A stretch of DNA of 8,287 nucleotides from Anaerolineales bacterium (GCA_028689195.1 JAQTWR010000104.1:1-8287); one strand, 5' to 3'. Positions 1 through 6,040 are shown, counted from the stretch's first letter. The notes: generated by a model from the sequence alone, not told the origin. A program made the numbers and translations.

Positions 1-1776
1 AGTCAACTGCCCTATTATTTCCCCGCCGCGCTGATGATGTGCGCGGTTGCGCTGTTCATCAAAATTTCGGTCTACTTTTATTTTGGGCTGTATCGTCGTT
101 TATGGGTTTACGCCAGCACGAATGAATTGCGCCTCATCACCGTTGCAGTGACCACCGCGTCGGTATTAACTTCGGGCGTGATGTTAATCCTCATCGGCGC
201 GGGATTCATCCGCCCGGGAATGCCGCGCTCCGCGTTGGGCATTGACTGGCTGCTCTCGCTCGTCCTCATCGGCGGATCGCGTTTCGCGCTGCGGATTCTC
301 GCGGAGCAATCCGCGCAGCATCGAAACGGAAAATCCAAACGCGCGCTCATCATCGGCGCAGGAGATGCGGGCGCGCTCGTGGTGCGCGAGCTGCAAAAAT
401 CCGCGCTCATCAATCTCATCCCCGTCGGCTTTCTTGACGATGATCCAAAAAAACAGCGCCATGAAATTTACGGCGTTTCGGTCATTGGCAAAATAGATAA
501 ACTCGCCAGCGTGCTGGACAACCAACAAGTGGATGAAGTCATCATCGCGATTCCCACCGCGCCGGGAAATATTGTCCGCATGGTCAATGATGTTTGCCGC
601 GCCAAAGGAATTCCATCGCGCACCATGCCCGGACTTTATGAACTCATCGGCGGCAAAGTTAACGTCAATCGTCTGCGCGAAGTGGACATCACCGACCTGC
701 TGCGCCGCGATCCCGTCCGCGTGAACGATGAAAAAGTTGGGCAAACGCTCGAAGGCAGGCGCGTGTTGGTCACGGGCGCGGGCGGTTCCATTGGGCGCGA
801 ACTCTGCCGACAAATTGCGCGGCGCAATCCATCCGAATTGGTTTTGCTTGGTCACGGCGAAAACAGCATTTTCGAGATTCAACTCGAACTGCAAAGCAAT
901 TATCCAACCTTAAAAATTTTTCCCGTCATCGCCGATATTCGCAACGCGCAGCGATTAGATTCCGTTTTCAAAGAACGCCAGCCGCAAGTTGTCTTTCACA
1001 CCGCCGCGCATAAACACGTTCCGCTCATGGAAGCCAACGTAGTCGAAGCCATCACCAACAACGTGCTTGGCACGCGTAACGTCGTGCAAGCCGCGCTCGA
1101 CCATAACAGCGAACGCTTCGTTTTAATCTCAACCGATAAAGCCGTGCGCCCTTCGAGCATTTATGGCGCGACGAAACGCATCGCCGAAATGATAACGCTC
1201 GAAGCAGCGCAAAAATATCAACGCGCGTTTACCGTCGTCCGTTTTGGAAATGTGCTTGGCAGTCGCGGCAGCATTATTCCGATTTTCAAAAATCAAATCG
1301 CCAACGGCGGTCCCGTCACCATCACGCATCCCGACATGGTTCGTTTTTTTATGACCATTCCCGAAGCCGTTTATCTTGTGTTGCAATCTGCATCCATGGA
1401 AAACGGCGGAGAAGTTTTTGTGCTAAACATGGGCAAGCCCGTTCGCATTCTCGATCTTGCCGAAGACCTCATCAAACTTTCGGGACTTGAACCCAATAAG
1501 GATATTGAAATTATATTCACGGGGATTCGCTTCGGCGAAAAATTGGCGGAAGAATTATGGGAAGAGGATACGCCGTTGGCGAAAACTTTCCACCCCGATA
1601 TTTTTCGGCTCGATCAAAACGGCGCGGCTTCGCCTCCCTTCAATTTGAATCAAGTTATTGAAAAGTTGACAAGCCTCAGTCTCTCCGCCAACCCCGAAGC
1701 GATCGCCAGCCTCCTCGACGAACTCATCCCCGGCGCCGCCATCCGCGCCGCCGCGCATGACGATTTGGATGGATAG
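1..1776 (+). CDS. Nucleotide-sugar epimerase/4,6-dehydratase, CapD/WbpM/PglF family (5' partial)
   Basis: Membrane-anchored enzyme predicted to oxidise and dehydrate (or epimerise) a UDP-N-acetyl sugar, the first step in making modified sugars for surface glycans. The frame is open to base 1 and in-frame residues before the first ATG (34) look like family sequence, so the gene starts upstream; numbering below is from that ATG. Hydrophobic segments lie near residues 2-18, 34-56 and 68-84. A first Rossmann domain has GAGDAG at 108-113 and GFLDDD further on. The catalytic SDR domain has TGAGGSIG at 247-254, then AAHKHVPLMEAN, and STDKA with T367, D368 and K369. The following motif reads IYGATK, so Y377 and K381 restore the classical YxxxK pair. 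In PglF and related dehydratases Met commonly stands where this Tyr is. The fold and family are clear; the exact substrate and product are not. A repeat-bearing 53-base gap leads to the first FemAB gene. Confidence 0.93.
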   Translation, partial: SQLPYYFPAALMMCAVALFIKISVYFYFGLYRRLWVYASTNELRLITVAVTTASVLTSGVMLILIGAGFIRPGMPRSALGIDWLLSLVLIGGSRFALRILAEQSAQHRNGKSKRALIIGAGDAGALVVRELQKSALINLIPVGFLDDDPKKQRHEIYGVSVIGKIDKLASVLDNQQVDEVIIAIPTAPGNIVRMVNDVCRAKGIPSRTMPGLYELIGGKVNVNRLREVDITDLLRRDPVRVNDEKVGQTLEGRRVLVTGAGGSIGRELCRQIARRNPSELVLLGHGENSIFEIQLELQSNYPTLKIFPVIADIRNAQRLDSVFKERQPQVVFHTAAHKHVPLMEANVVEAITNNVLGTRNVVQAALDHNSERFVLISTDKAVRPSSIYGATKRIAEMITLEAAQKYQRAFTVVRFGNVLGSRGSIIPIFKNQIANGGPVTITHPDMVRFFMTIPEAVYLVLQSASMENGGEVFVLNMGKPVRILDLAEDLIKLSGLEPNKDIEIIFTGIRFGEKLAEELWEEDTPLAKTFHPDIFRLDQNGAASPPFNLNQVIEKLTSLSLSANPEAIASLLDELIPGAAIRAAAHDDLDG

Positions 1777-1784
1777 CATATTAC

Positions 1785-1815
1785 GTCATTGCGAGCGTAG
1801 CGACGAAACAATGAC
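1785..1815. repeat. Palindromic intergenic repeat (GTCATTG...CAATGAC)
   Basis: GTCATTG at 1785-1791 is the exact reverse complement of CAATGAC at 1809-1815, with a GC-rich 17-base centre. It fills most of the 53-base gap between the epimerase and the first FemAB gene. The core GTCATTGCGAGCG resembles a dispersed repeat seen in many bacterial genomes; that likeness is from memory. No T-run follows, so I do not call it a terminator. Confidence 0.75.
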
Positions 1816-1829
1816 AAAGTAGAAACCCT

Positions 1830-2819
1830 ATGCCTGAAGTTACTCTCGCCGAATGGAATCAATTTATAGAGAATCATCCCAACGCGCATTTATTACAAAT
1901 GGGCGAGTGGGGCGAGCTGAAGTCCGCATTTGGGTGGAAACCCGTTCGCATTGTTTCAGAGAATATCGGCGCGCAAATTCTGTTTCGCAAACTTCCGCTG
2001 GGATTTACGATTGGGTATATGCCGAAGCCTGTGAGCAGTGAACAGTTATCAGTGAGCAGTGAGCAGTTTTGGAAGGAAGTCGATTCTGTTTGCAAAAAAA
2101 ATCGCGCCATCTTCCTCAAAATTGAACCTGATTTTTGGGATAAAAATCCTCTCCCTTTGGGAGAGGGCAGGGTGAGGGTGAGTTCCCATAACATTCAACC
2201 CCCGCGCACTGTTGTAATTTCAATTGCCGAAGATGAAGAATCTATTCTCGCAAAGATGAAACCCAAGTGCCGCTATAACACGCGCCTCGCCGAGAAAAAA
2301 GGAATCACCGTCCGCGCATGGGATGACATTAAATCCTTCCACGAGATGATGACCATCACCGGCGGACGCGATAAATTTGGCGTTCACTCGCTCGAATATT
2401 ATCAGCGCGCGTTTGGGTTATTTCATCCCAAAGGAATTTGCGAATTACTCGTCGCGGAATATGAAGGCAAGCCGCTTGCCTCGCTGATGGTTTTTGCAAA
2501 TGGAAAACGCGCGTGGTATGTGTACGGCGCATCCAACGATCAGGAACGCAACCGAATGCCGACATATCTCTTGCAATGGGAAGCGATCCGCTGGGCAAAG
2601 TCGCGCGGCTGCGAAGAATATGACCTGTGGGGAGTCCCCGACGAAAACGAAGAAACTCTCGAAGCGCAGTTTGAATCGCGCCACGATGGGCTGTGGGGAG
2701 TCTATCGCTTCAAGCGCGGATTCGGCGGCGAAGTCAAACGCGCCGCGCAGGCGTTGGATCGCGTTTACAATCCACTTTTGTATTGGGCGTACACGAAGTA
2801 CATAGGGAATAGAGAATAG
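1830..2819 (+). CDS. FemAB/FemX-like peptidoglycan bridge aminoacyltransferase, copy 1
   Basis: Predicted cytoplasmic transferase of the FemAB family (double GNAT-like fold), which moves amino acids from aminoacyl-tRNA to the stem peptide of lipid-linked peptidoglycan precursors. Length is 329 residues. Family features are LLQMGEWGELKSAFGW near 21-36, AIFLKIEPD, QPPRTVV, MKPKCRYNTRLAEKKG at 143-158 and MPTYLLQWEAIRWAKSRGC from 243 leading into EYDLWGVPDE, then GLWGVYRFKRGFGGEV. The ATG at 1830 puts the conserved N-terminal motif at the expected place; no clear Shine-Dalgarno is visible. Two stretches do not look like family sequence and coincide with DNA repeats: residues 68-79 (tandem VSSEQ) and about 107-117 (PLPLGEGRVRV). 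Both keep the frame and avoid the conserved core, so the enzyme may still work. Its stop overlaps the start of copy 2. The acceptor and the amino acid transferred cannot be read from sequence. Confidence 0.92.
   Translation: MPEVTLAEWNQFIENHPNAHLLQMGEWGELKSAFGWKPVRIVSENIGAQILFRKLPLGFTIGYMPKPVSSEQLSVSSEQFWKEVDSVCKKNRAIFLKIEPDFWDKNPLPLGEGRVRVSSHNIQPPRTVVISIAEDEESILAKMKPKCRYNTRLAEKKGITVRAWDDIKSFHEMMTITGGRDKFGVHSLEYYQRAFGLFHPKGICELLVAEYEGKPLASLMVFANGKRAWYVYGASNDQERNRMPTYLLQWEAIRWAKSRGCEEYDLWGVPDENEETLEAQFESRHDGLWGVYRFKRGFGGEVKRAAQALDRVYNPLLYWAYTKYIGNRE
2031..2067. repeat. In-frame heptamer tandem repeat inside FemAB copy 1
   Basis: Five consecutive 7-base units with consensus GTGARCA (the third unit, GTTATCA, is divergent), plus two further bases. 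Since three units equal seven codons, the encoded peptide repeats as VSSEQLS then VSSEQ at residues 68-79. The frame stays open. The unit resembles the heptanucleotide STRR repeats known from cyanobacteria in period, not necessarily in descent. Confidence 0.85.
2148..2178. repeat. In-frame palindromic repeat (CCTCTCCC-TTT-GGGAGAGG) inside FemAB copy 1
   Basis: CCTCTCCC at 2148-2155 and GGGAGAGG at 2159-2166 form a perfect 8-bp stem with a 3-base loop, followed by CAGGGTGAGGG. This is a recognisable dispersed bacterial repeat normally found between genes. Here it is translated as PLPLGEGRVRV (residues 107-117) between the conserved KIEPD and QPPRTVV segments. Confidence 0.85.
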
Positions 2820-2825
2820 TGAATA
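2805..2825. repeat. Heptamer tandem repeat spanning the FemAB stop/start junction
   Basis: Three 7-base units of form GNGAATA lie at 2805-2811, 2812-2818 and 2819-2825. They encode the last residues and TAG stop (2817-2819) of FemAB copy 1, and the third unit begins with the GTG start (2819-2821) of copy 2. The overlapping junction is therefore made of repeat DNA. Confidence 0.75.
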
Positions 2826-3964
2826 AAAATTGGAATCAAATTATTTCCAGCCTTCCTAATCCGCACTTTCTACAGACTTACGAATGGGCACAGGTCAAAG
2901 CGAAGTATGGTTGGATTCCCTATTATGCCATCTGGACGGACGACGGAAAATTTCATGTTTCCACTAATCACCAATTACCAGTCACCAATTACAGCGCGGC
3001 AGCGCTCATCCTCAAACGTCAAATCCTTCGTCGCGGAATGGTCGCGCGTCTGAGCGTTTTATACAGCCCCAAAGGTCCGCTGCTGGATTGGTCAAATGAA
3101 TCTTTGCGGACTCGCGTATTAAATGATTTGCAATCCTTTGCCAAACAGCAAGGCGGAATTTTTCTCAAGGTTGATCCCGATGTTGTGCTGGGACGCGGCG
3201 TACCCGAAAGTAACGCGGACCTAACTCCGCGCCATGATGTGACCGACGAACTTAAACATCGCGGATGGAAATTCTCTGCCGAGCAAATTCAATTCAAAAA
3301 TACCGTCCTCATTGATCTCTCCGCGACCGAAGAAGAAATCATCATGCGGATGAAATCGAAGACGCGCTATAACATTCGTCTCGCCGAAAAGAAAGGCGTT
3401 GTCGTGCGCGTAGGCGGCTTGGAGGATTTGCCCGCGCTGTACAAAATGTACGCCGAAACATCCGTCCGCGACGGGTTTGTTATCCGCGACGAAGACTATT
3501 ACATGACGGTGTGGAAAACTTTTATGTCACAGGTAAAGGGTCAAAAGTCTGCGCCGTTGGCTATTCCTTTGATCGCCGAAGTTGATAATGAACTTGTCGC
3601 CGCTATCTTTTTATTCATATTCGCAGGACGCGCGTATTATGTTTACGGCATGTCGCGTAACGCGCACCGCGAAAAAATGCCGACCTATCTTTTGCAATGG
3701 GAAGCGATCAAACGCGCCAAACAAAACGGATGCGCCGCCTATGATCTTTGGGGCGCGCCGGACGTCTTCGATGAAAGCGACTCAATGTGGGGCGTGTATC
3801 GTTTCAAGGAAGGCTTGGGCGGGGAAGTTGTCCGCACGCTGGGCGCGTATGATTTTGCGCCGAATCAACTTTGGTACAAACTCTACGCAGACATCATGCC
3901 CCGCGTGTTGAATATGATGCGGTCGAGGGGTAAAGAGAAAACGAAACAAGGATTAAATGCGTGA
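2819..3964 (+). CDS. FemAB/FemX-like peptidoglycan bridge aminoacyltransferase, copy 2
   Basis: Second FemAB-family transferase, 381 residues, paralogous to the gene before it. The GTG at 2819 shares its G with the preceding TAG stop, which suggests translational coupling. It is chosen because the conserved NPHFLQTYEWAQVKAKYGW follows within about 15 residues and no ATG lies nearer. Other family features are GGIFLKVDPDV, QIQFKNTVLIDL, MKSKTRYNIRLAEKKG from 178, YYVYGMS, MPTYLLQWEAIKRAKQNGC from 287 leading into YDLWGAPD, and SMWGVYRFKEGLGGEV. The two copies are close to identical in DNA over the MPTYLLQWEAI stretch, consistent with tandem duplication followed by divergence. Residues 49-58 (TNHQLPVTNY) are encoded by a heptamer repeat. 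The TGA stop lies inside the following palindrome. Paired Fem enzymes often add successive residues to one bridge; whether that holds here is inference. Confidence 0.92.
   Translation: MNKNWNQIISSLPNPHFLQTYEWAQVKAKYGWIPYYAIWTDDGKFHVSTNHQLPVTNYSAAALILKRQILRRGMVARLSVLYSPKGPLLDWSNESLRTRVLNDLQSFAKQQGGIFLKVDPDVVLGRGVPESNADLTPRHDVTDELKHRGWKFSAEQIQFKNTVLIDLSATEEEIIMRMKSKTRYNIRLAEKKGVVVRVGGLEDLPALYKMYAETSVRDGFVIRDEDYYMTVWKTFMSQVKGQKSAPLAIPLIAEVDNELVAAIFLFIFAGRAYYVYGMSRNAHREKMPTYLLQWEAIKRAKQNGCAAYDLWGAPDVFDESDSMWGVYRFKEGLGGEVVRTLGAYDFAPNQLWYKLYADIMPRVLNMMRSRGKEKTKQGLNA
2963..2992. repeat. In-frame heptamer repeat inside FemAB copy 2
   Basis: Four 7-base units (ACCAATT type, with ACTAATC and ACCAGTC variants) plus two bases, giving two copies of TCACCAATTAC 14 bases apart. 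The stretch is translated as residues 49-58 in a weakly conserved N-terminal region. CTAATCACCAATTACC at 2964-2979 recurs exactly, in inverted orientation, at 5168-5183 in the convergent spacer. Confidence 0.8.
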
Positions 3965-4016
3965 TACGTGATACGTAACCCGTAACTTACGAATCACGTA
4001 TCATGTATTACGAATA
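3961..4016. repeat. Inverted heptamer array forming a long hairpin
   Basis: Eight consecutive 7-base units fill 56 bases: four in one orientation (beginning GTGATAC twice) and four that read as the inverse (for example ACGTATC). They fold as a stem of 3962-3978 with 3987-4003, 16 of 17 pairs matched (one A-A mismatch) and an 8-base loop. The stem begins exactly with the TGA stop of FemAB copy 2, and the array ends at the ribosome-binding site of the next gene. No U-run follows, so it may block exonucleases or attenuate read-through rather than terminate. Confidence 0.85.
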
Positions 4017-4020
4017 GGAG
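4016..4020 (+). promoter_or_regulatory. Ribosome-binding site of the desulfhydrase gene
   Basis: AGGAG lies five bases before the ATG at 4026. It is the clearest Shine-Dalgarno in the window and fixes that start. Confidence 0.8.
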
Positions 4021-4025
4021 AATAT

Positions 4026-5000
4026 ATGACTCAAAATATCCCTCGCCTAAACTTTGCCCATCTTCCCACGTCAATCGAAGAAATGCCTCGATTGACGAAA
4101 ACTCTGGGTGGTCCAAAAATCCTCGTCAAGCGCGACGACCAAACAGGACTTGCCTTCGGCGGAAACAAAACTCGCAAACTTGAATTCCTCGTCGCCGAAG
4201 CGCGCGCGCAAGGCGCGGATATGCTCATCTCGGCGGGCGCGATTCAATCCAATCATTGCAGGCAGACGGCGGCAGCCGCGGCGCGATTTGGATTTGATTG
4301 CACTCTGGTTTTGACGGGCGACCGTCCGACGCAGCCTTCGGCAAATTTTTTACTCGACCAATTATTCGGCGCTGAAATTGTTACCGTTGCCGACCGCAAA
4401 GACCGCGACCGCGTCTTGCAAGAGACTTTTGATAAAGCCGTTGCGGCGGGCAAAAAACCGTATCTCGTTCCCTATGGCGGATCAAGTTCGACGGGCGCGT
4501 TGGCGTACGCATTTGCGGTGGATGAATTTATGAAACAAAATATTCATGCGGATTGGATTATCTTCGGGACGTCTTCCGGCGGCACGCATGCGGGATTTGT
4601 GCTCGGTCAGCGCTTGTTTAATTTCAAAGGCAGGATTTTAGGGATCAGCATTGACGAACCCGAAATCGAACTCAAGGCGCATGTCTCGCAACTCGCGTCA
4701 GAAGCCAGCGAACGCTTCGGCGCGCGGATTAATTTCACGCCCAATGACGTGCTTGCAACCGAAAATTATTGTCAGGCGGGATACGGCGTTTTCGGGGCAG
4801 GGGAGCGCGAAGCTATTCATCTCTTTGCCAGCACTGAGGGACTCTTGCTCGACCCTGTGTACACAGGTCGCGCCGCCGCTGGGATGATTGATTTAATTCG
4901 CAAGGGATTTTTCAAGAAAGACGAAATTGTTTTGTTCTGGCACACTGGCGGACAGCCCGCGCTGTTTGCGGATAAATACGCGATAGATGTGGTGAAGTAA
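4026..5000 (+). CDS. dcyD: D-cysteine desulfhydrase (PLP-dependent, ACC deaminase-like fold)
   Basis: Predicted cytoplasmic PLP enzyme splitting D-cysteine into pyruvate, sulfide and ammonia. Length, 324 residues, is normal for the family. GGNKTRKLE carries the likely PLP lysine K48; GAIQSNHCRQ holds S75, N76 and H77; GTSSGGTHAG (181-190) is the phosphate-binding loop region; the C-terminus has DPVYTG (Y279, T280) and HTGG (306-309). ACC deaminases have Glu after that Tyr and Leu in the HLGG motif, two positions known to separate the activities. Here both are Thr, which favours desulfhydrase over ACC deaminase. Start supported by AGGAG at 4016-4020. A hairpin separates it from the FemAB pair, so it may be a separate transcription unit. 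Other D-amino-acid or beta-elimination substrates remain possible. Confidence 0.88.
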   Translation: MTQNIPRLNFAHLPTSIEEMPRLTKTLGGPKILVKRDDQTGLAFGGNKTRKLEFLVAEARAQGADMLISAGAIQSNHCRQTAAAAARFGFDCTLVLTGDRPTQPSANFLLDQLFGAEIVTVADRKDRDRVLQETFDKAVAAGKKPYLVPYGGSSSTGALAYAFAVDEFMKQNIHADWIIFGTSSGGTHAGFVLGQRLFNFKGRILGISIDEPEIELKAHVSQLASEASERFGARINFTPNDVLATENYCQAGYGVFGAGEREAIHLFASTEGLLLDPVYTGRAAAGMIDLIRKGFFKKDEIVLFWHTGGQPALFADKYAIDVVK

Positions 5001-5056
5001 AAAGGTAATTAACCCAAGTCGCAACCATGTTTTCTGGGCAAGGAAACTTCAGACCC

Positions 5057-5125
5057 TTGCCACAGATTTCACCGATTTGCACGGATTTTTTTCAAATTAG
5101 TGAAAATCCGTGTAATCCGTGGCAA
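5057..5125. repeat. Intergenic palindrome with 9-base internal period
   Basis: TTGCCAC at 5057-5063 pairs with GTGGCAA at 5119-5125, and CACGGATTTT at 5080-5089 pairs with AAAATCCGTG at 5103-5112. The left arm repeats a roughly 9-base unit three times (CACAGATTT, CACCGATTT, CACGGATTT) while the right arm has two, so the arms differ in length. It resembles a dispersed repeat I recognise from other bacterial genomes. Confidence 0.8.
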
Positions 5126-5167
5126 AAGAACTAAAAAACTGGTAAAGGTGGCAACTTGCGTTAATTA

Positions 5168-5209
5168 GGTAATTGGTGATTAGGGTTTTCCTAATCCCTA
5201 ATCGCCTGA
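5168..5209. repeat. Heptamer hairpin between convergent genes, possible two-way terminator
   Basis: Six 7-base units; GGTAATT and GGTGATT read one way, while TCCTAAT and CCCTAAT read the other. GGTGATTAGGG (5175-5185) pairs with CCCTAATCGCC (5196-5206) with one T-G wobble and a 10-base loop containing TTTT. Its position between the ends of two converging genes suits bidirectional termination, but no T-run follows the stem on either strand. Confidence 0.7.
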
Positions 5210-5214
5210 TTTCT

Positions 5215-5988
5215 TCACTCCACACACGTTCTTGTTAAACCATTCCCCACATCGCATCCATTTGAATTGATTTTCTCGCGCAGGTAATTATCGTATAACG
5301 CGCTCATCGTGACCAGGTCCCAATAGTTTTCCTTCAACCACGGGAAAGCCAGTTTGCTCGATTCATAATCTTCGGTGCGGATGTGCATTTGCACGATGTC
5401 GCCGCCTTTGGCTTTTTGAATGGCGCGTAGAACCACATCGGGCGCGCCGCCGCCGCCGACTGAAAACAAAGCCGCGACGAGTCCGCGCTCTTGACAGAGG
5501 AGATCAAGCGTGGGGCTGATAATATCGTATGGCGGACGGACGAATCGCACGCGGTAATCCATCCCTAGCGCGTTGACCAGCGCGTCGCGCCAGCGGTCGA
5601 AATCTTCCAGCGCGCCCGCGAGCGACATCACGCCGAGATTGACATGCTCGTAGCTGTGATAACCAATCTCGTGTCCCTTATTTACAAGCCGCTTCCAAAT
5701 TCCCTTATCTCTCGCGTCGAGGTCGGGGAGTTTCAAGCCGATGGGGAAGAAGGTTACTTTGAATTTTGGAAATTCATCGAGCAGCGTTTCGACTCTTTGC
5801 AGGCGGGTTAAAGAATTGCAATCGTCGTAAGTGACGGCGATGTTTTTATACGAGCGGCTGCCATGCCAGAGCAGCGGCGCATTGAAATAATCGCCCTCCG
5901 CCTGTTTGGGGATGAAGCGCGTACCCGCAAGCCCAAGCAATGCCGCGCCGCCAAGTTTTAGAAAATCTCTTCGGGATATGTTTGCCAT
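5215..5988 (-). CDS. Tat-exported polysaccharide deacetylase-like protein
   Basis: Predicted exported metal-dependent deacetylase of the NodB-homology (carbohydrate esterase 4) type, acting on N- or O-acetyl groups of an envelope glycan. From the ATG at 5988 the protein has 257 residues and opens with MANISRRDFLKLGG, a textbook twin-arginine signal (R6, R7) with a hydrophobic stretch to about residue 22. Catalytic motifs are TYDD at 53-56 (D55 likely base, D56 metal), HSYEH with H111 and H115 as metal ligands, RPPYD at 151-155, and a late MHIRTED with H202. TFDD is the usual first motif; Tyr replaces Phe here. An upstream in-frame ATG at 6024 would add 12 residues, but it sits in a hairpin loop and would bury the Tat motif deeper, so I prefer 5988. 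No clear Shine-Dalgarno precedes either. It lies 52 bases after the MOSC gene, so co-transcription is possible. Substrate unknown. Confidence 0.88.
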   Translation of the reverse strand: MANISRRDFLKLGGAALLGLAGTRFIPKQAEGDYFNAPLLWHGSRSYKNIAVTYDDCNSLTRLQRVETLLDEFPKFKVTFFPIGLKLPDLDARDKGIWKRLVNKGHEIGYHSYEHVNLGVMSLAGALEDFDRWRDALVNALGMDYRVRFVRPPYDIISPTLDLLCQERGLVAALFSVGGGGAPDVVLRAIQKAKGGDIVQMHIRTEDYESSKLAFPWLKENYWDLVTMSALYDNYLREKINSNGCDVGNGLTRTCVE

Positions 5989-6004
5989 AATATATTTATA
6001 AACC

Positions 6005-6038
6005 AGATCTGACAGGTTTTGCATAACCTGTCAGGTCT
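6005..6038. repeat. Hairpin repeat between MOSC gene and deacetylase
   Basis: AGATCTGACAGGTT (6005-6018) pairs with AACCTGTCAGGTCT (6025-6038): 14 pairs, one of them T-G, with the 6-base loop TTGCAT. The loop holds the reverse complement of an ATG (6022-6024) in frame with the deacetylase. It sits just after the MOSC stop codon and could end that transcript or protect its 3' end, though only short T-runs flank it. Confidence 0.85.
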
Positions 6039-6040
6039 TT

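Larger units (their letters stand above)
5001..5214. other. Convergent intergenic spacer made largely of nested repeats
   Basis: No gene is visible here. The spacer lies between two converging blocks and holds several palindromes: outer arms 5006-5026 and 5147-5167 matching at 18 of 21 positions in inverted orientation, a hairpin 5037-5043/5055-5061 (GGCAAGG/CCTTGCC), a larger palindrome at 5057-5125, and a heptamer hairpin at 5168-5209. The whole could be one composite element or stacked insertions of several. Confidence 0.75.

Noticed and set aside
184..894. Long open minus-strand frame opposite the epimerase gene
   Set aside because: It mirrors a strongly conserved + strand gene, and its translation shows no recognisable domain; the open frame reflects codon bias.
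2031..2067. CRISPR-like repeat array
   Set aside because: Units are seven bases, contiguous and without spacers; no cas gene is present.
2031..2183. Possible frameshift or pseudogenisation of FemAB copy 1 by repeat insertion
   Set aside because: The frame continues through both repeats and all conserved downstream motifs are in the same frame.
3961..4016. Rho-independent terminator
   Set aside because: The stem is long but is not followed by a T-run, and the next gene's ribosome-binding site follows immediately.
5001..5214. Small gene, tRNA or structured regulatory RNA in the convergent spacer
   Set aside because: No tRNA-like arms or coding-like frame with a start signal; the structure is accounted for by repeat palindromes.
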